This document shows positions 17,762-27,213 of a stretch of 47,336 nucleotides of DNA, in pieces. This stretch comes from Bacteriovorax sp. (GTDB lineage: Bacteria; Bdellovibrionota; Bacteriovoracia; Bacteriovoracales; Bacteriovoracaceae), in contig JACMPM010000001.1 of assembly GCA_014377485.1 (NCBI GenBank), forward strand, positions 1-47,336, read 5' to 3'. The translations under genes and the position numbers were made by a program. Below the pieces are notes generated by a model that was not told the DNA's origin, ran no database searches, and saw only the letters and a list, made by a program, of their open reading frames with translations. Positions within the stretch are counted from its first letter, which is position 1, and each line of letters opens with the position of its first letter.

Positions 17762-18595
17762 ATGAGTAGAAAACTAACTAAAGAAATGAAATGGGGAGGA
17801 GGAATTCTCTCTTTATATGCTATTTGGGCGCTGTGCTGGTTTGTGTACAGATATTTTCTTAAAGGATCTATTGGCCAACCTTACGTTCCGACATTGGATA
17901 TGCAAACAGAATTAGCATTGCCTTTTTCAAAAGGTCTTTTTTTAGGAGCTGATTTATTAGGAAGGTCGCTGCTGGAAGTTTTATCGGCAGGATTAACTTA
18001 CTCTTTAACAATCTCAATCATAGTAACATTTGCAACTGCATCGATTGGAATTTTTATGGGCTACATGGCAGTAAAAGGACCAAATTGGGTTAAGCTAGGC
18101 TTTGATCTTTTAATTAATTTAATATTTATTTTTCCAAGTATCCTCATTGCGATCATGATTATGGCCGTCACTGGACAGTCGATGAAGGGGTTAATTTTTG
18201 CATTAATCGTTACTGGCTGGACTGGATATGCAAAAATTGCACGGGGAGAATCTAAACGCGTTTTGGCACTTACTTATGTTGAAGGTGCACGTGCAATTGG
18301 AATTGGAGAGATTAGATTGTTTTTTAGAATTATCATTCCTGCTATATTACCTGTAATGATTGTTAATATGGTTTTAGGAATAAGTGGAGTTATCATCAGT
18401 GAAGCCTCTTTGGGTTTTTTAGGACTTGGAGCAAGTCCCTACTCTTGGGGAGCTATGCTTGGTGCTGCAAAAACAGTTTTATTAGAAGCACCACATATCG
18501 CAATGATTTTAAGTCTTACGATGGCGGGACTAATTATAGGATTAAACCTATTAGGTGATGGACTTAGAGATTACCTCGACCCAAATGAAAATTAA
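17762..18595 (+). CDS. ABC transporter permease, DppC/OppC family
   Basis: 277 residues with about six membrane helices. FLGADLLGRSLLEVLSAGLTYSL is the expected periplasmic and first-core segment (the usual form is GTDxxGRDxxSR; several residues differ). The EAA loop is VEGARAIGIGEIRLFFRIIIP, and ISEASLGFLGLGASPYSWG is the C-terminal OppC hallmark. It pairs with the preceding permease to form the membrane channel of an oligopeptide-type importer. It is encoded directly between that gene and nagZ, which starts 26 bases later. Substrate unknown; see the partner gene for the reasoning on murein peptides. Confidence 0.88.
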   Translation: MSRKLTKEMKWGGGILSLYAIWALCWFVYRYFLKGSIGQPYVPTLDMQTELALPFSKGLFLGADLLGRSLLEVLSAGLTYSLTISIIVTFATASIGIFMGYMAVKGPNWVKLGFDLLINLIFIFPSILIAIMIMAVTGQSMKGLIFALIVTGWTGYAKIARGESKRVLALTYVEGARAIGIGEIRLFFRIIIPAILPVMIVNMVLGISGVIISEASLGFLGLGASPYSWGAMLGAAKTVLLEAPHIAMILSLTMAGLIIGLNLLGDGLRDYLDPNEN

Positions 18596-18621
18596 AAAAT
18601 AGTAATATATGAAGGAAATTT

Positions 18622-19707
18622 ATGACTCAATTAGGACAACTTGTTTTTACCGGTGTTAGCGGATTAACTCTTACTGAAGAAGAAAAAAAGTTTATTGAAA
18701 AAGAAGATATTGGCGGAGTAATTCTTTTTTCAAAAAATTTCGAATCTCCAGCTCAACTAGCAGAGTTGGTTAATAATATTCAAATGCTTCGTAAAGAATA
18801 TCCTCTTTTTATTTGTACTGATCATGAAGGAGGGAGGGTCGTGAGATTTAAAACTCATTTCACTCAATTTCCTCCAATGTTAGATATCGCCAGACTAGAT
18901 TCACCAAAATTATTTTTTGATGTAGCGACTATTATGTCGGAAGAACTTTTAGCTTGCGGAGTAAACCTAAACCTGGCACCAGTGTGTGATATTTGGAATA
19001 ACGAACAAAATAAAGTTATTTGGGATCGTGCTTTTGGTTCGGATCACGAAACTGTTTCAAAATTTATATCTTCTATGATTCGGGGCTTTCAAACTAATGG
19101 AATACTCTCTTGCGCTAAACATTTTCCGGGTCATGGGAACACTGTTAAAGATTCTCACTACGATCTTCCAATTGTAAAAAAGCCTTTAGATAAAATTCGT
19201 GAAGAAGAGTTTCAGCCTTTTATTAAAGCGATCAAAGCTCGTGTTGATATCATCATGATGGCTCATATAATTGTTGAAGAAATTGATTCAGAACTACCAT
19301 GTTCACTATCAGCCAAAGCTCACGATATATTGCGAAATGAATTAAAATTTAAAGGTTTGATTCTTTCAGATGATATGCAAATGAAAGCCATTACTGACCA
19401 TTATGGGACTGGCGAAGCTGCGATGATGGCGATAAGAGCAGGAAGTGATTTAGTAGAGTATCGTGATATGGAAGAAGCGGTGCTTGGATTAGAAGGGCTA
19501 AAGAAAGCTCAAAAAGATAAGACTATCAAGGCCCATGAGTTTACAGACCGCTTAAGCCGAATCGAAGAGACTAAGAAAAATTATTTCACAGACTACAAAC
19601 TTATTTATGCACCAGACATCGAAAAGAAATTTAATCGAAAAGCTAGTCAGACCTTCGTTGAAGACCTTCGAAGAAAAATTGCTGATAAAATTGCTCAGAA
19701 ATCCTAG
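18622..19707 (+). CDS. nagZ: NagZ-type beta-N-acetylhexosaminidase (GH3)
   Basis: 361 residues, no signal peptide, so cytosolic like E. coli NagZ. GH3 landmarks are clear: FICTDHEGGRVVRF near 63-76, KHFPGHGNT at 166-174, the flexible-loop His of DSH (177-179) that acts as general acid/base, and the nucleophile region ILSDDMQMKAI (Asp250/251). NagZ removes GlcNAc from anhydro-MurNAc muropeptides during cell-wall recycling. GNT replaces the more usual GDT in the signature. It closes the mreB-PilZ-lipoprotein-permease operon and fits with the nagK-nagA-nagB genes at 40.8-43.8 kb, which would consume its product. Confidence 0.9.
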   Translation: MTQLGQLVFTGVSGLTLTEEEKKFIEKEDIGGVILFSKNFESPAQLAELVNNIQMLRKEYPLFICTDHEGGRVVRFKTHFTQFPPMLDIARLDSPKLFFDVATIMSEELLACGVNLNLAPVCDIWNNEQNKVIWDRAFGSDHETVSKFISSMIRGFQTNGILSCAKHFPGHGNTVKDSHYDLPIVKKPLDKIREEEFQPFIKAIKARVDIIMMAHIIVEEIDSELPCSLSAKAHDILRNELKFKGLILSDDMQMKAITDHYGTGEAAMMAIRAGSDLVEYRDMEEAVLGLEGLKKAQKDKTIKAHEFTDRLSRIEETKKNYFTDYKLIYAPDIEKKFNRKASQTFVEDLRRKIADKIAQKS

Positions 19708-19787
19708 ACGGGATAATATTTCCTTATAATACGCAGCTCATTAAATTTTGCTTTTATCTGATATCATAAAGTTATGATGGTGATAGA

Positions 19788-21134
19788 GTGAAAAAAGTCT
19801 TTTTAAGCTTGTCTCTTTTTTTATTCATTTTTAATTCAGGAATCCTGAAAGCGATTGAATTTGAAGAATTGTCGGCCGACAATAAATTTGAAATTTATAA
19901 AGAGTCTTGTGATCAAGGTCAGATGGCCAATTGTTATCAAGAAGCAATCTGGTATAAAAAAAATCAAAGATTAGATACTAATGAAGCTAATAAATTTCGC
20001 TCAACGCTTGAAAGTTTAAAGGCTAAGCGGAAAGAATTAAGAAAAGATAATCCCACTGCAGAATTAGAAGAAGACGATTCGACTAATTTAAAAATTGCGG
20101 CGACTTCACTTGGTGAAGAAGAGCAAAAACGAATTGCGCAATCAAGATACATCACTCTTAGAGACTCTGCTTGTAAAGGGGGAGAGACGGCTGCTTGTAA
20201 TGAAAAAGAAGGAAAAAATGATAACACCGGATCGGGTCTTCTTTATTACACCTCACTGTTGTTAATTGGTTTAGCTGTTTTTCTCATTGCTAAAACTATT
20301 TTCCAAGACGAAGACACATTTCAGGCACAAGAAAAACTCGACGAAAATAATAAGCTTGATGAGATCGCAAAACACGGAATTATATTGCGTTACTCCCGTC
20401 CATTTTTTAAACGTTACTTCAGTCCAATTGTTTCGGGAATGAAGAATAAAAAAGGACTTAAAGAAAAATATCGAAGAACTTTAGCGGCTGCCGGTTTAAC
20501 CAGCATTTTAACTCCCGAAGATTTTTTTGCTTTCAAGTTATTTTTAATTTTAGGATTTCCCATTATTTTTATTATTATGAAAACTTTTCTAGAAGCGGAT
20601 TGGAGTTTAATGCTTATTCCTGTTTTAGCTTTAGTTGGATTCTTTTATCCGGATCTTTGGATAAGTGGAAAAATTCAACAACGACAAAAAGATGTAATCA
20701 TGAGCATGCCTTTTTGTGTAGATATGTTGGCGTTGTCGGTTGAAGCAGGGTTGGATTTTGTCGCTGCTATGGCAAAAGTTATAGAAAAAGCAAAAGTGAA
20801 TGCCTTGACGGAAGAGTTTGATACTGTAATTCGAGAAATTAAAATAGGTTCAAGCAGAGCCGATGCTCTTAGAAATTTTGCATGGAGAGTTGATCTAATT
20901 CAAATTTCTTCATTTTGTGCAACTCTAATAGCGGCGGATTCTGTAGGGGCATCGATTGGTCCTATCTTAAAATCGCTGGCCGTAGAAATTCGCCAAAAAA
21001 AATCTGCTGAAGTAGAAAAAGCAGGGGCTACTGCCGCAACCAAGATTTTATTTCCGATGATGTTTCTTATTATTCCTTCTGTTTTGTTGATTGTCTTTGC
21101 ACCAATTGTCCTGGAGATGATTGGTGCAAAATAA
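19788..21134 (+). CDS. TadC-like type II secretion F-domain protein with exported cysteine-rich N-terminus
   Basis: 448 residues from a GTG start. Residues 1-22 look like a signal peptide. Residues 25-145 would lie outside the cytoplasm and contain two matching elements, SCDQGQMANC and ACKGGETAAC, each Cys-X7-Cys as in Sel1-like repeats. A membrane helix follows at about 150-172. The rest (about 240-448) is a T2SSF domain of the TadC kind, with helices at about 247-295 and 420-445 and PFCVDMLALSVEAGLDFVAAM in the conserved cytosolic helical part. TadB/TadC form the inner-membrane platform of Tad/Flp pili. No tadA, tadB or pilin lies here; instead FHA genes follow. The exported domain is absent from ordinary TadC proteins, which are about 300 residues. 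Confidence 0.8.
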   Translation: MKKVFLSLSLFLFIFNSGILKAIEFEELSADNKFEIYKESCDQGQMANCYQEAIWYKKNQRLDTNEANKFRSTLESLKAKRKELRKDNPTAELEEDDSTNLKIAATSLGEEEQKRIAQSRYITLRDSACKGGETAACNEKEGKNDNTGSGLLYYTSLLLIGLAVFLIAKTIFQDEDTFQAQEKLDENNKLDEIAKHGIILRYSRPFFKRYFSPIVSGMKNKKGLKEKYRRTLAAAGLTSILTPEDFFAFKLFLILGFPIIFIIMKTFLEADWSLMLIPVLALVGFFYPDLWISGKIQQRQKDVIMSMPFCVDMLALSVEAGLDFVAAMAKVIEKAKVNALTEEFDTVIREIKIGSSRADALRNFAWRVDLIQISSFCATLIAADSVGASIGPILKSLAVEIRQKKSAEVEKAGATAATKILFPMMFLIIPSVLLIVFAPIVLEMIGAK

Positions 21135-21492
21135 AATTTATATTTTGAAAGACCAAGCCGCGAATATCATTTGCAAAAAAATGATTGTCGTCAATCAGTC
21201 TTTTGACCGCATGAAGGGGTTGATGTTTTCATCTGAAATGCCAGATTGCGACGGTTTTTTAATTACTGGTGCTTTGCCATGTAATTCAATTCACACATTT
21301 TTTATGCTTTATAGCCTGGACATCTTATTTCTCGATAAGAACTTTACGGTTGTAAAAGCTATATATGACCTTTCGCCATGGAGAATAACCTGGATGTATT
21401 TCAAAGCTCATCAGGTATTAGAAATGCAGGCCGGAACCATGAAGAAAGATATAAAAGTTGGAGATAAGTTAGAGGCGATATGTATAAATTAG
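21124..21492 (+). CDS. DUF192 family protein
   Basis: 122 residues when started at GTG 21124, which has GGAG seven bases upstream; a TTG one codon earlier is too close to it. The pattern RMKGLMFSSEMPDCDGFLI, then IHTFFMLYSLDILFLD, and FKAHQVLEMQAGT is the DUF192 signature. Family members are small beta-rich proteins, often exported, of unsettled function; this one lacks a signal peptide. It overlaps the TadC-like gene by 11 bases and the first FHA gene by 13, so it belongs to the same translational unit. DUF192 genes are often seen near pilus and secretion loci. Confidence 0.8.
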   Translation: MQNKIYILKDQAANIICKKMIVVNQSFDRMKGLMFSSEMPDCDGFLITGALPCNSIHTFFMLYSLDILFLDKNFTVVKAIYDLSPWRITWMYFKAHQVLEMQAGTMKKDIKVGDKLEAICIN

Positions 21493-23045
21493 TTGTTGTC
21501 GGTGGTAAATCAAGAGGTCAAGAGTTCGTGTTAAAAACAGGGGATAATACTCTTGGGCGCGATAGTTCCTGTGATATCCATTTTCAAGTCGAAGGAGTTT
21601 CAAAAAAGCATCTTACCATGACTGTAACAGATGATGTTGTCTACCTTCAGGATATGGGCAGTGCCAATGGAACATTTCTCAATGGAAAAATAATTAAACG
21701 GGCAACAGTTAAGGGTGGAGATAAAATTGGTCTTCCCAATGCCATTTTGCAGTTGGTTCATGTTCAAGAGAAAAAAGTTGTTATTAAAAAGAAAGTTGGA
21801 AACCTTAGAGAGCGTGAAGAATCAATCGATGATATTTTAAGCGGTGGAGCACTTCCAGAGAGTTTAGTCGGAAAAGTTTTTTGGCTTTTTAAATATAAAT
21901 TTATGCCTGCACTTCACGGGATTAATCAAGAATACGAATGGAAAGTTCTGTTAGCTATTTTCACAGCAGCCTTTGCTCTTATTACTATTACCTTAACTAT
22001 TTTTCCAGTCCTTCAAGATTCAAAGGAAGTTCTGGTTACGGAAATTGCCAATAGGGGAGCACATTACGCTGAAGAAATCGGGCGAATGAACGCAGCAGCT
22101 CTGGAACAAAAAAATCTAGAAAGAATTGACACGACTTTTCTCGACAGTGAAGAGGGCGTAGTTTCGTACGAATTGTTTGACCTGGATGGACGAATTGTTA
22201 GACCGATTTCTCGTTTAAATGAATACACCAACGATCCATTTTCTGTTCAGACGAGAGAGTGGTTTTCGGTCAATAAAAATAGCAAAGTTAAAAAACAGCT
22301 CTTAGAAAATAGTCAAATTGGAATTGGAAAGATTATTTTAGCCTATAACACTCGAACGGGAACACCAGAGCCTGTTGGGATTATTGCTATTCGATTTGCT
22401 CCCCGAACCTTAGCTGTTGAAGCAACGAAGAGTTCCAAGCTGTATTTCGAATCCCTCATCACCTCCTTTTTAGTGGCGATTCTTTATTTCGGAGTTGTTT
22501 ATTACTTAACACTGAAACCTATTGAAGAAATTCGTTACCAAACGGAAGAAGCTCTAAGAGGTAAAAGAAGAAACATTGAAAGTAAGCTCTTGTTTGAAGA
22601 ACTTAATCCTGTCAGGAATGCGATCAATACTGGTCTTCAGCGAATACGTGAATTGCAGCGAGATGAATCTGCAATAGATCCAAATGACATCGAAAGTGAT
22701 GATGCTTACGTCACTACACTCGTGGAATTTATGATAGGTGCTCAAGGTCCGGTGATTGTTCTTAACTCTAATAAAAATTTAATAAAGCTTAACAACCAAG
22801 CTGAAGATATCTGTGGAATTCGTTTATCAATGGCTGAGGGAATGAACATTCTGGATATTACCAAGGAAAGAGGATTTGCAGCGACTCTAATCGAATTGTG
22901 CGACAATTCGGCTAATAATTCAGGCACATCACAACAGGGACATTATGAACTGCAAGGAAAGCAATACGGTATTTTTGTAACTTCTTTAATGGGTAAAGAT
23001 GGATTTGCGAAAGGTTTTTATATAACTTTCGTTCAGGACGCATAA
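21480..23045 (+). CDS. Membrane FHA-domain sensor protein with periplasmic loop and PAS-like end
   Basis: 521 residues. An N-terminal FHA domain (2-97) has the phosphothreonine-binding residues: LGRD (25-28), S41 and H44 of VSKKH, and NGTFLNG at 63-69. A membrane helix follows at 154-176, then an exported domain of about 145 residues (180-323) and a second helix at 324-345. After a short HAMP-like linker, a cytosolic region with NSNKNLIKLNNQAEDICGI resembles a PAS domain (about 430-520). So it looks like a receptor that has FHA and PAS parts inside and a sensor outside, without a kinase. GAGG precedes the ATG. It is joined by overlap to the DUF192 gene and lies five bases from the next FHA gene. 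Confidence 0.82.
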   Translation: MYKLVVVGGKSRGQEFVLKTGDNTLGRDSSCDIHFQVEGVSKKHLTMTVTDDVVYLQDMGSANGTFLNGKIIKRATVKGGDKIGLPNAILQLVHVQEKKVVIKKKVGNLREREESIDDILSGGALPESLVGKVFWLFKYKFMPALHGINQEYEWKVLLAIFTAAFALITITLTIFPVLQDSKEVLVTEIANRGAHYAEEIGRMNAAALEQKNLERIDTTFLDSEEGVVSYELFDLDGRIVRPISRLNEYTNDPFSVQTREWFSVNKNSKVKKQLLENSQIGIGKIILAYNTRTGTPEPVGIIAIRFAPRTLAVEATKSSKLYFESLITSFLVAILYFGVVYYLTLKPIEEIRYQTEEALRGKRRNIESKLLFEELNPVRNAINTGLQRIRELQRDESAIDPNDIESDDAYVTTLVEFMIGAQGPVIVLNSNKNLIKLNNQAEDICGIRLSMAEGMNILDITKERGFAATLIELCDNSANNSGTSQQGHYELQGKQYGIFVTSLMGKDGFAKGFYITFVQDA

Positions 23046-23050
23046 ATTAA

Positions 23051-24109
23051 ATGAGTAAAGGTGAAAACGTAAAAATTACCAACGAACTAAAGAATCCGTC
23101 GTCGCCGGGAACTCACTATCGTTTTCTTTGCATGACTGGTCCGAACAAGGGAAGAGTTTATTACTTAATTGGGAAAAGAGTAATCATTGGGCGTGGGGAA
23201 AATGCAGACATTCAAATTGTAGATGTAAAAATCTCAAGAGAGCATGCCGAGCTATCTTTTTCAGACAATGGCTACACTATTACAGATCTTGGCGCTGAAA
23301 ACGGTATTATTGTTAATGACACTAAAATTAAGCAGAAAAAATTAGCTGAAGGTGAAAAAGTTGTCATCGGCCAAACCGTCTTTAAATATAATATTATCGA
23401 AGTTACCAATACAGATCTGGCAGTCCTCGACGAAGACAATGGAGTTGCTTTATTAAAAGATTCAAAATCCAGTAAAGCGAAAGTTCAGCTTAAAGCAAAT
23501 ATTGGCAGTGGAGACTCGTTCTCTAATAAAAAAACAAATATTACTGAGAAAAAAAGTAACTCCAAAGTACTGGTGATGGCCGGTGTGGTGGGAATTGTGT
23601 TGTACGTTTTAATGGGAAGTAATGAACCTGCAAAACAAACCAAAACACGCAATGTGAACGCCGTGTCTGATTTTGATGCTCCAGACACTACTCCTAAAAA
23701 AGCCAGTCAGGATGATGCAGAAATTAAAAAGAAATTAGAAAATTATATACATAGTGGCCGTCGTGAATTTGGCGAAGGAAATTATTTTCGTGCGATGGAA
23801 GACTTTAGGTTAGCCTTGTTATTGAGTCCCAATAATGGGCATGCCAGTTTTTATCTTGCGAAAGCAAAACAAAGACTTGATGAAGATATCGAGAAGAACT
23901 TTTTAAAAGGTAAGCAGGAATACGAATCAAAAAAACTCCAGGCATCTATTGTTTCTTATTGTGGAGTTGTACAATTAATACAAAATTACCCAAATGATGA
24001 GCGCTATAAAAATGCAATGCTGAAAATAAGCGCCATTGAATCAGAATTGGGTTTGGAGAAAGGTGAAGTTAAGTGTTTTGAAGAGAAACCAGCCGATTCA
24101 AAAAATTGA
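23051..24109 (+). CDS. Membrane FHA-domain protein with TPR tail
   Basis: 352 residues. An FHA domain at about 24-118 keeps IGRG (46-49), S62 and H65 of SREH, and a degenerate ENGIIVND turn (83-90). One membrane helix (172-189, VLVMAGVVGIVLYVLMG) separates it from a C-terminal TPR-like region (about 215-335, for example YFRAMEDFRLALLLSPNNGHASFYL) that should lie in the periplasm. It would read threonine phosphorylation inside the cell and hold partners outside it. It shares this plan with the next gene, whose start lies within its last 47 bases. No clear Shine-Dalgarno sequence precedes its ATG, so it may depend on the upstream gene for translation. Confidence 0.82.
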   Translation: MSKGENVKITNELKNPSSPGTHYRFLCMTGPNKGRVYYLIGKRVIIGRGENADIQIVDVKISREHAELSFSDNGYTITDLGAENGIIVNDTKIKQKKLAEGEKVVIGQTVFKYNIIEVTNTDLAVLDEDNGVALLKDSKSSKAKVQLKANIGSGDSFSNKKTNITEKKSNSKVLVMAGVVGIVLYVLMGSNEPAKQTKTRNVNAVSDFDAPDTTPKKASQDDAEIKKKLENYIHSGRREFGEGNYFRAMEDFRLALLLSPNNGHASFYLAKAKQRLDEDIEKNFLKGKQEYESKKLQASIVSYCGVVQLIQNYPNDERYKNAMLKISAIESELGLEKGEVKCFEEKPADSKN

Positions 24110-26381
24110 TTTAGGCAAAGACGTTCTCGCATTTGATTATTCAGAAACAGTATTTTTGATCGGAAGATCAAAAGACTGTCATGTTGTTCTTGATGACAAA
24201 CAAGTCTCGAGAGAACACGTGCGCATCATTCACAAAAATGGTAAATGGTTAGCTGAAAAAACAGCTGAACATAATGCCTGTCTTCATAATGGTGAAGAAT
24301 TTAATCGTGCCGAATTGGACGATGGAGATTCATTAACGATTGGAAGTTTTACAATCAATATCGAAAACTCCTCTGAAAATACAGTTGAATTTTCTGCGGC
24401 TACAACTCCGGTTCCAGTGATTAATCCTATTGTTGAAGCACAGAGTGCTGTAACTACAAATATTGCAACTGCAACTGTCGTTACATCTAGCGCTGTTCCC
24501 GCGACCAGACAGGATTCAGATGCGACGAGAGAAATTGATCCGACAGAATTAACTAATGAAATTCCAAATCCATTATTAGCTTCTTCCGGTGAAGCCACTT
24601 CTGATATTGAGCTTCCGTCAGATTTTGAATCTTCGGATCAGTCTTCGAAAAATGAAAACGATGAATTTAACTATGAAGAAAATACTGAACATGAAGCAGA
24701 AGTTGCACTTGGATTAAATTCAGACTCTCAAGCCGAAGAACAAAATTCTATGATGGAAAGCGATGAAAACTTGTCGTATTCCCTTGAAAATATCGACAGC
24801 GGAAATGATGATGAAAGCACTAAAGTTATTCAATCTTTTTCCAAAGTCCAGTTAGAGCTTTTTGGTGAGACTGCTCCTTACGATAAATATCTTATTGAAA
24901 GTGAAAAGACCTATATTGGTCGAGATGCTTCCAAATGTCAGATTGTCTTAAACGATTCAGAAGTTTCATCTATTCATGCTGTTATTACAAAAAATAATAT
25001 AATGATCACTCTTGAAGATTTGAATTCTTCCAATGGAACTATTTTAAATGGTGACCGAATTAATAAGGCTACTCTTAATCATAATGATGAATTCGTTATT
25101 GGCGGAGTTACTTTTACCGTAAAAGTCCGTTCAGATTTCTTGAAAGAAGAAAGTTCAACTTTAATGGCGGTTGATGAAAATCAAACAGTCGAAGTTGAAG
25201 AAGTTGTCGAAGTTCAGGCAGAAGAAGGTGAAAATCTCGATGCTTTGGGTGGAATGATCAGCGATGGGCCTCTAGAGAAATCTATTCTTAAAAGAATCTG
25301 GAAAGATGAAGAGAAGAGAAAAAAACTTATTTATGGAGCTGTAATTTTAGTTGGTGCATGGGTTATGTTTGGAGATGATAGTTCTACCAAGCCACCAGTA
25401 ACAACAACAAATAAACCTAAAAAAGCAATCGTCAAAACTGAAACTTCAATTAATAAGTTTACTGGAAAAAAATTAAATGAAGATGAGAGGCGAGCTTTAT
25501 CTGCCCGATATGAAATTGGAAAAAATCATTATTATAACGGTCGTTACCGTGAAGCTCTAGATGAGTTCCAAAAAATTTCAGCGACTGATCCCAATTTTAA
25601 CTCTTCACTGCAGTCTCTCATGGCTCTTTCAAAAGAAGGATTGAGCAAACTTGAAGAACAAGAAAAGAAAAGAATTGCTGAGCAGACTGCAGCAGAGAAA
25701 AAAATTAAAGTCAAAGAACTGGTGGAAAGAGCTACTGGCTTTGTTAAAGACCGAAGAGTCGAATTGGCTCAAGATGTATTTAATGAAATTGCCAAAATAG
25801 ACCCAGAAAATATTGATGTTACCAAAATGAAGCTGGAGCTTGAAGATTGGCAAAAAGAAAAAGCTAAAAAAGAATTGGAAGAAGCATCTAAAAAGAAAGC
25901 TAGAGAAGATAAAGTTGAAAAACTAAAACCCGGAAAAGCATTATTCATTCAAAAAGAATGGTTTAAAACTATTGGTAAATTGGATGATTTTTTAAAAATA
26001 AAAGATATGGACGAAGACTTGACCAAAGAGGCTTCAGAAATGTTGAAAACATCACGGGATGAAATCAGTGCTGCCGTAGCCCCTCTTATCGGAAAAGCAA
26101 AATCGTTGATGGAAGGGCAAGATTTAAAAGGTGCCTACGAAGTCTACCAACAAATTTTAAAGATAGAGCCTTCAAATGCAGAATCCCTAAATTCAACGGG
26201 AGAAATTAAAGAGCAGCTTTCAAATAAAGCTCGCAAAATTTATCGAGAAGCCATTATTTCTGAGTCGTTAAGTTTATTTCAAGACGCCAAAGAGAAATTC
26301 CAGGAAGTTCAGCAAGTCTCTCCAGTTGATAGCGATTATTACAAAAAAGCCTCTGATAAACTTAAAGATTATTTGGAATAA
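24063..26381 (+). CDS. Large membrane protein with two FHA domains and TPR tail
   Basis: Started at GTG 24063 (GGAG four bases upstream), which gives 772 residues; a TTG at 24036 is less likely. A first FHA domain at about 2-100 has IGRS and SREH but a poor NG turn. A long acidic linker rich in Ser, Thr, Glu and Asp (about 105-265) offers many phosphorylation sites. A second, canonical FHA domain (about 270-365) has IGRD, SSIH and NGTILNG. A membrane helix at about 417-434 leads to a periplasmic TPR/coiled-coil region to the end. It probably arose from the same ancestor as the previous gene. It overlaps that gene by 47 bases and ends three bases before the phosphatase. Confidence 0.83.
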   Translation: MKLSVLKRNQPIQKIDLGKDVLAFDYSETVFLIGRSKDCHVVLDDKQVSREHVRIIHKNGKWLAEKTAEHNACLHNGEEFNRAELDDGDSLTIGSFTINIENSSENTVEFSAATTPVPVINPIVEAQSAVTTNIATATVVTSSAVPATRQDSDATREIDPTELTNEIPNPLLASSGEATSDIELPSDFESSDQSSKNENDEFNYEENTEHEAEVALGLNSDSQAEEQNSMMESDENLSYSLENIDSGNDDESTKVIQSFSKVQLELFGETAPYDKYLIESEKTYIGRDASKCQIVLNDSEVSSIHAVITKNNIMITLEDLNSSNGTILNGDRINKATLNHNDEFVIGGVTFTVKVRSDFLKEESSTLMAVDENQTVEVEEVVEVQAEEGENLDALGGMISDGPLEKSILKRIWKDEEKRKKLIYGAVILVGAWVMFGDDSSTKPPVTTTNKPKKAIVKTETSINKFTGKKLNEDERRALSARYEIGKNHYYNGRYREALDEFQKISATDPNFNSSLQSLMALSKEGLSKLEEQEKKRIAEQTAAEKKIKVKELVERATGFVKDRRVELAQDVFNEIAKIDPENIDVTKMKLELEDWQKEKAKKELEEASKKKAREDKVEKLKPGKALFIQKEWFKTIGKLDDFLKIKDMDEDLTKEASEMLKTSRDEISAAVAPLIGKAKSLMEGQDLKGAYEVYQQILKIEPSNAESLNSTGEIKEQLSNKARKIYREAIISESLSLFQDAKEKFQEVQQVSPVDSDYYKKASDKLKDYLE

Positions 26382-26384
26382 AAT

Positions 26385-27125
26385 ATGATTGAACTTAAAA
26401 GTTATGGAATGAATTCTCATCAGGGCCCTCATCTCAATTTGAATGAGGATTATGTGGAAGTTGATTTGGTGAATAATCTTTTTATGGTTATTGACGGCTT
26501 CGGCGGATCCAATATTGGGGACAAGGCAGCTTTGATGATTCGAGATACTCTTAAGCGTTCTTATACTAAAATTGCCAACGACCCAGATTCTACTTTGCCT
26601 TTTTTTTTCAGCCATAAATATTTAATTGAAGGTAACGCTCTCATAAATGCCCTTCATGTTGCACACCAAAATATATCCAGAGAAAACGAAAGCAAGTCTA
26701 TAAACAGTCGCGGTGGAGGATCAGTTCTTTCTGCAGCAATGGCCGAAAATATTCTGACCTTAGTTTCAACTGGAAATTGTGGAGCTTATCTTTACCGCAA
26801 AGGACATTTGACCTGCGAAATCTTGCCAGATTCTCTAAGAAGCCTGAGCAGAGATCGTTTTACTTCTTATCTACATACTGTCCCGATGAGCGGAGTTGGG
26901 TTGTTTGAGGACCTCCATTATCAAGTCAAAGAATTAAAAATTTCTGGCGGGGATATAGTCATTCTCTTAACCGATGGGGTCTATGCCAGGCTAGAAGAGA
27001 GTGAAATAAAATATACAGTTGAAAAGAATCTAGAGAGTGAATTGGAAATTATAAAAGAACTTTTTAAACTCGCCAACGACCGGGGTAATCTGGATAATCA
27101 GACCGCTTTAATACTTCAGTTTTAA
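26385..27125 (+). CDS. PP2C-family serine/threonine phosphatase
   Basis: 246 residues, cytosolic. Metal-binding motifs of PP2C enzymes are present: NEDYVEVD with Glu21/Asp22, VIDGFGGSNIGDKAA (Asp37, Gly38), LLTDGVYARL and NLDNQTALI with the last conserved Asp. These hold the two Mn/Mg ions that hydrolyse phosphothreonine or phosphoserine. Its position three bases after the double-FHA gene makes the FHA proteins or their ligands the obvious substrates. The matching kinase is not in the window. The last gene of the tight cluster; the response regulator follows after an 88-base gap. Confidence 0.85.
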   Translation: MIELKSYGMNSHQGPHLNLNEDYVEVDLVNNLFMVIDGFGGSNIGDKAALMIRDTLKRSYTKIANDPDSTLPFFFSHKYLIEGNALINALHVAHQNISRENESKSINSRGGGSVLSAAMAENILTLVSTGNCGAYLYRKGHLTCEILPDSLRSLSRDRFTSYLHTVPMSGVGLFEDLHYQVKELKISGGDIVILLTDGVYARLEESEIKYTVEKNLESELEIIKELFKLANDRGNLDNQTALILQF

Positions 27126-27213
27126 TAATCGAGTAATTTAGTATGGCTTCTCTGTAAAAATAGCATTGATTAAGACCTACTTTTAGTTGAGAATAGTTCC
27201 AAGAGGATTGCAA

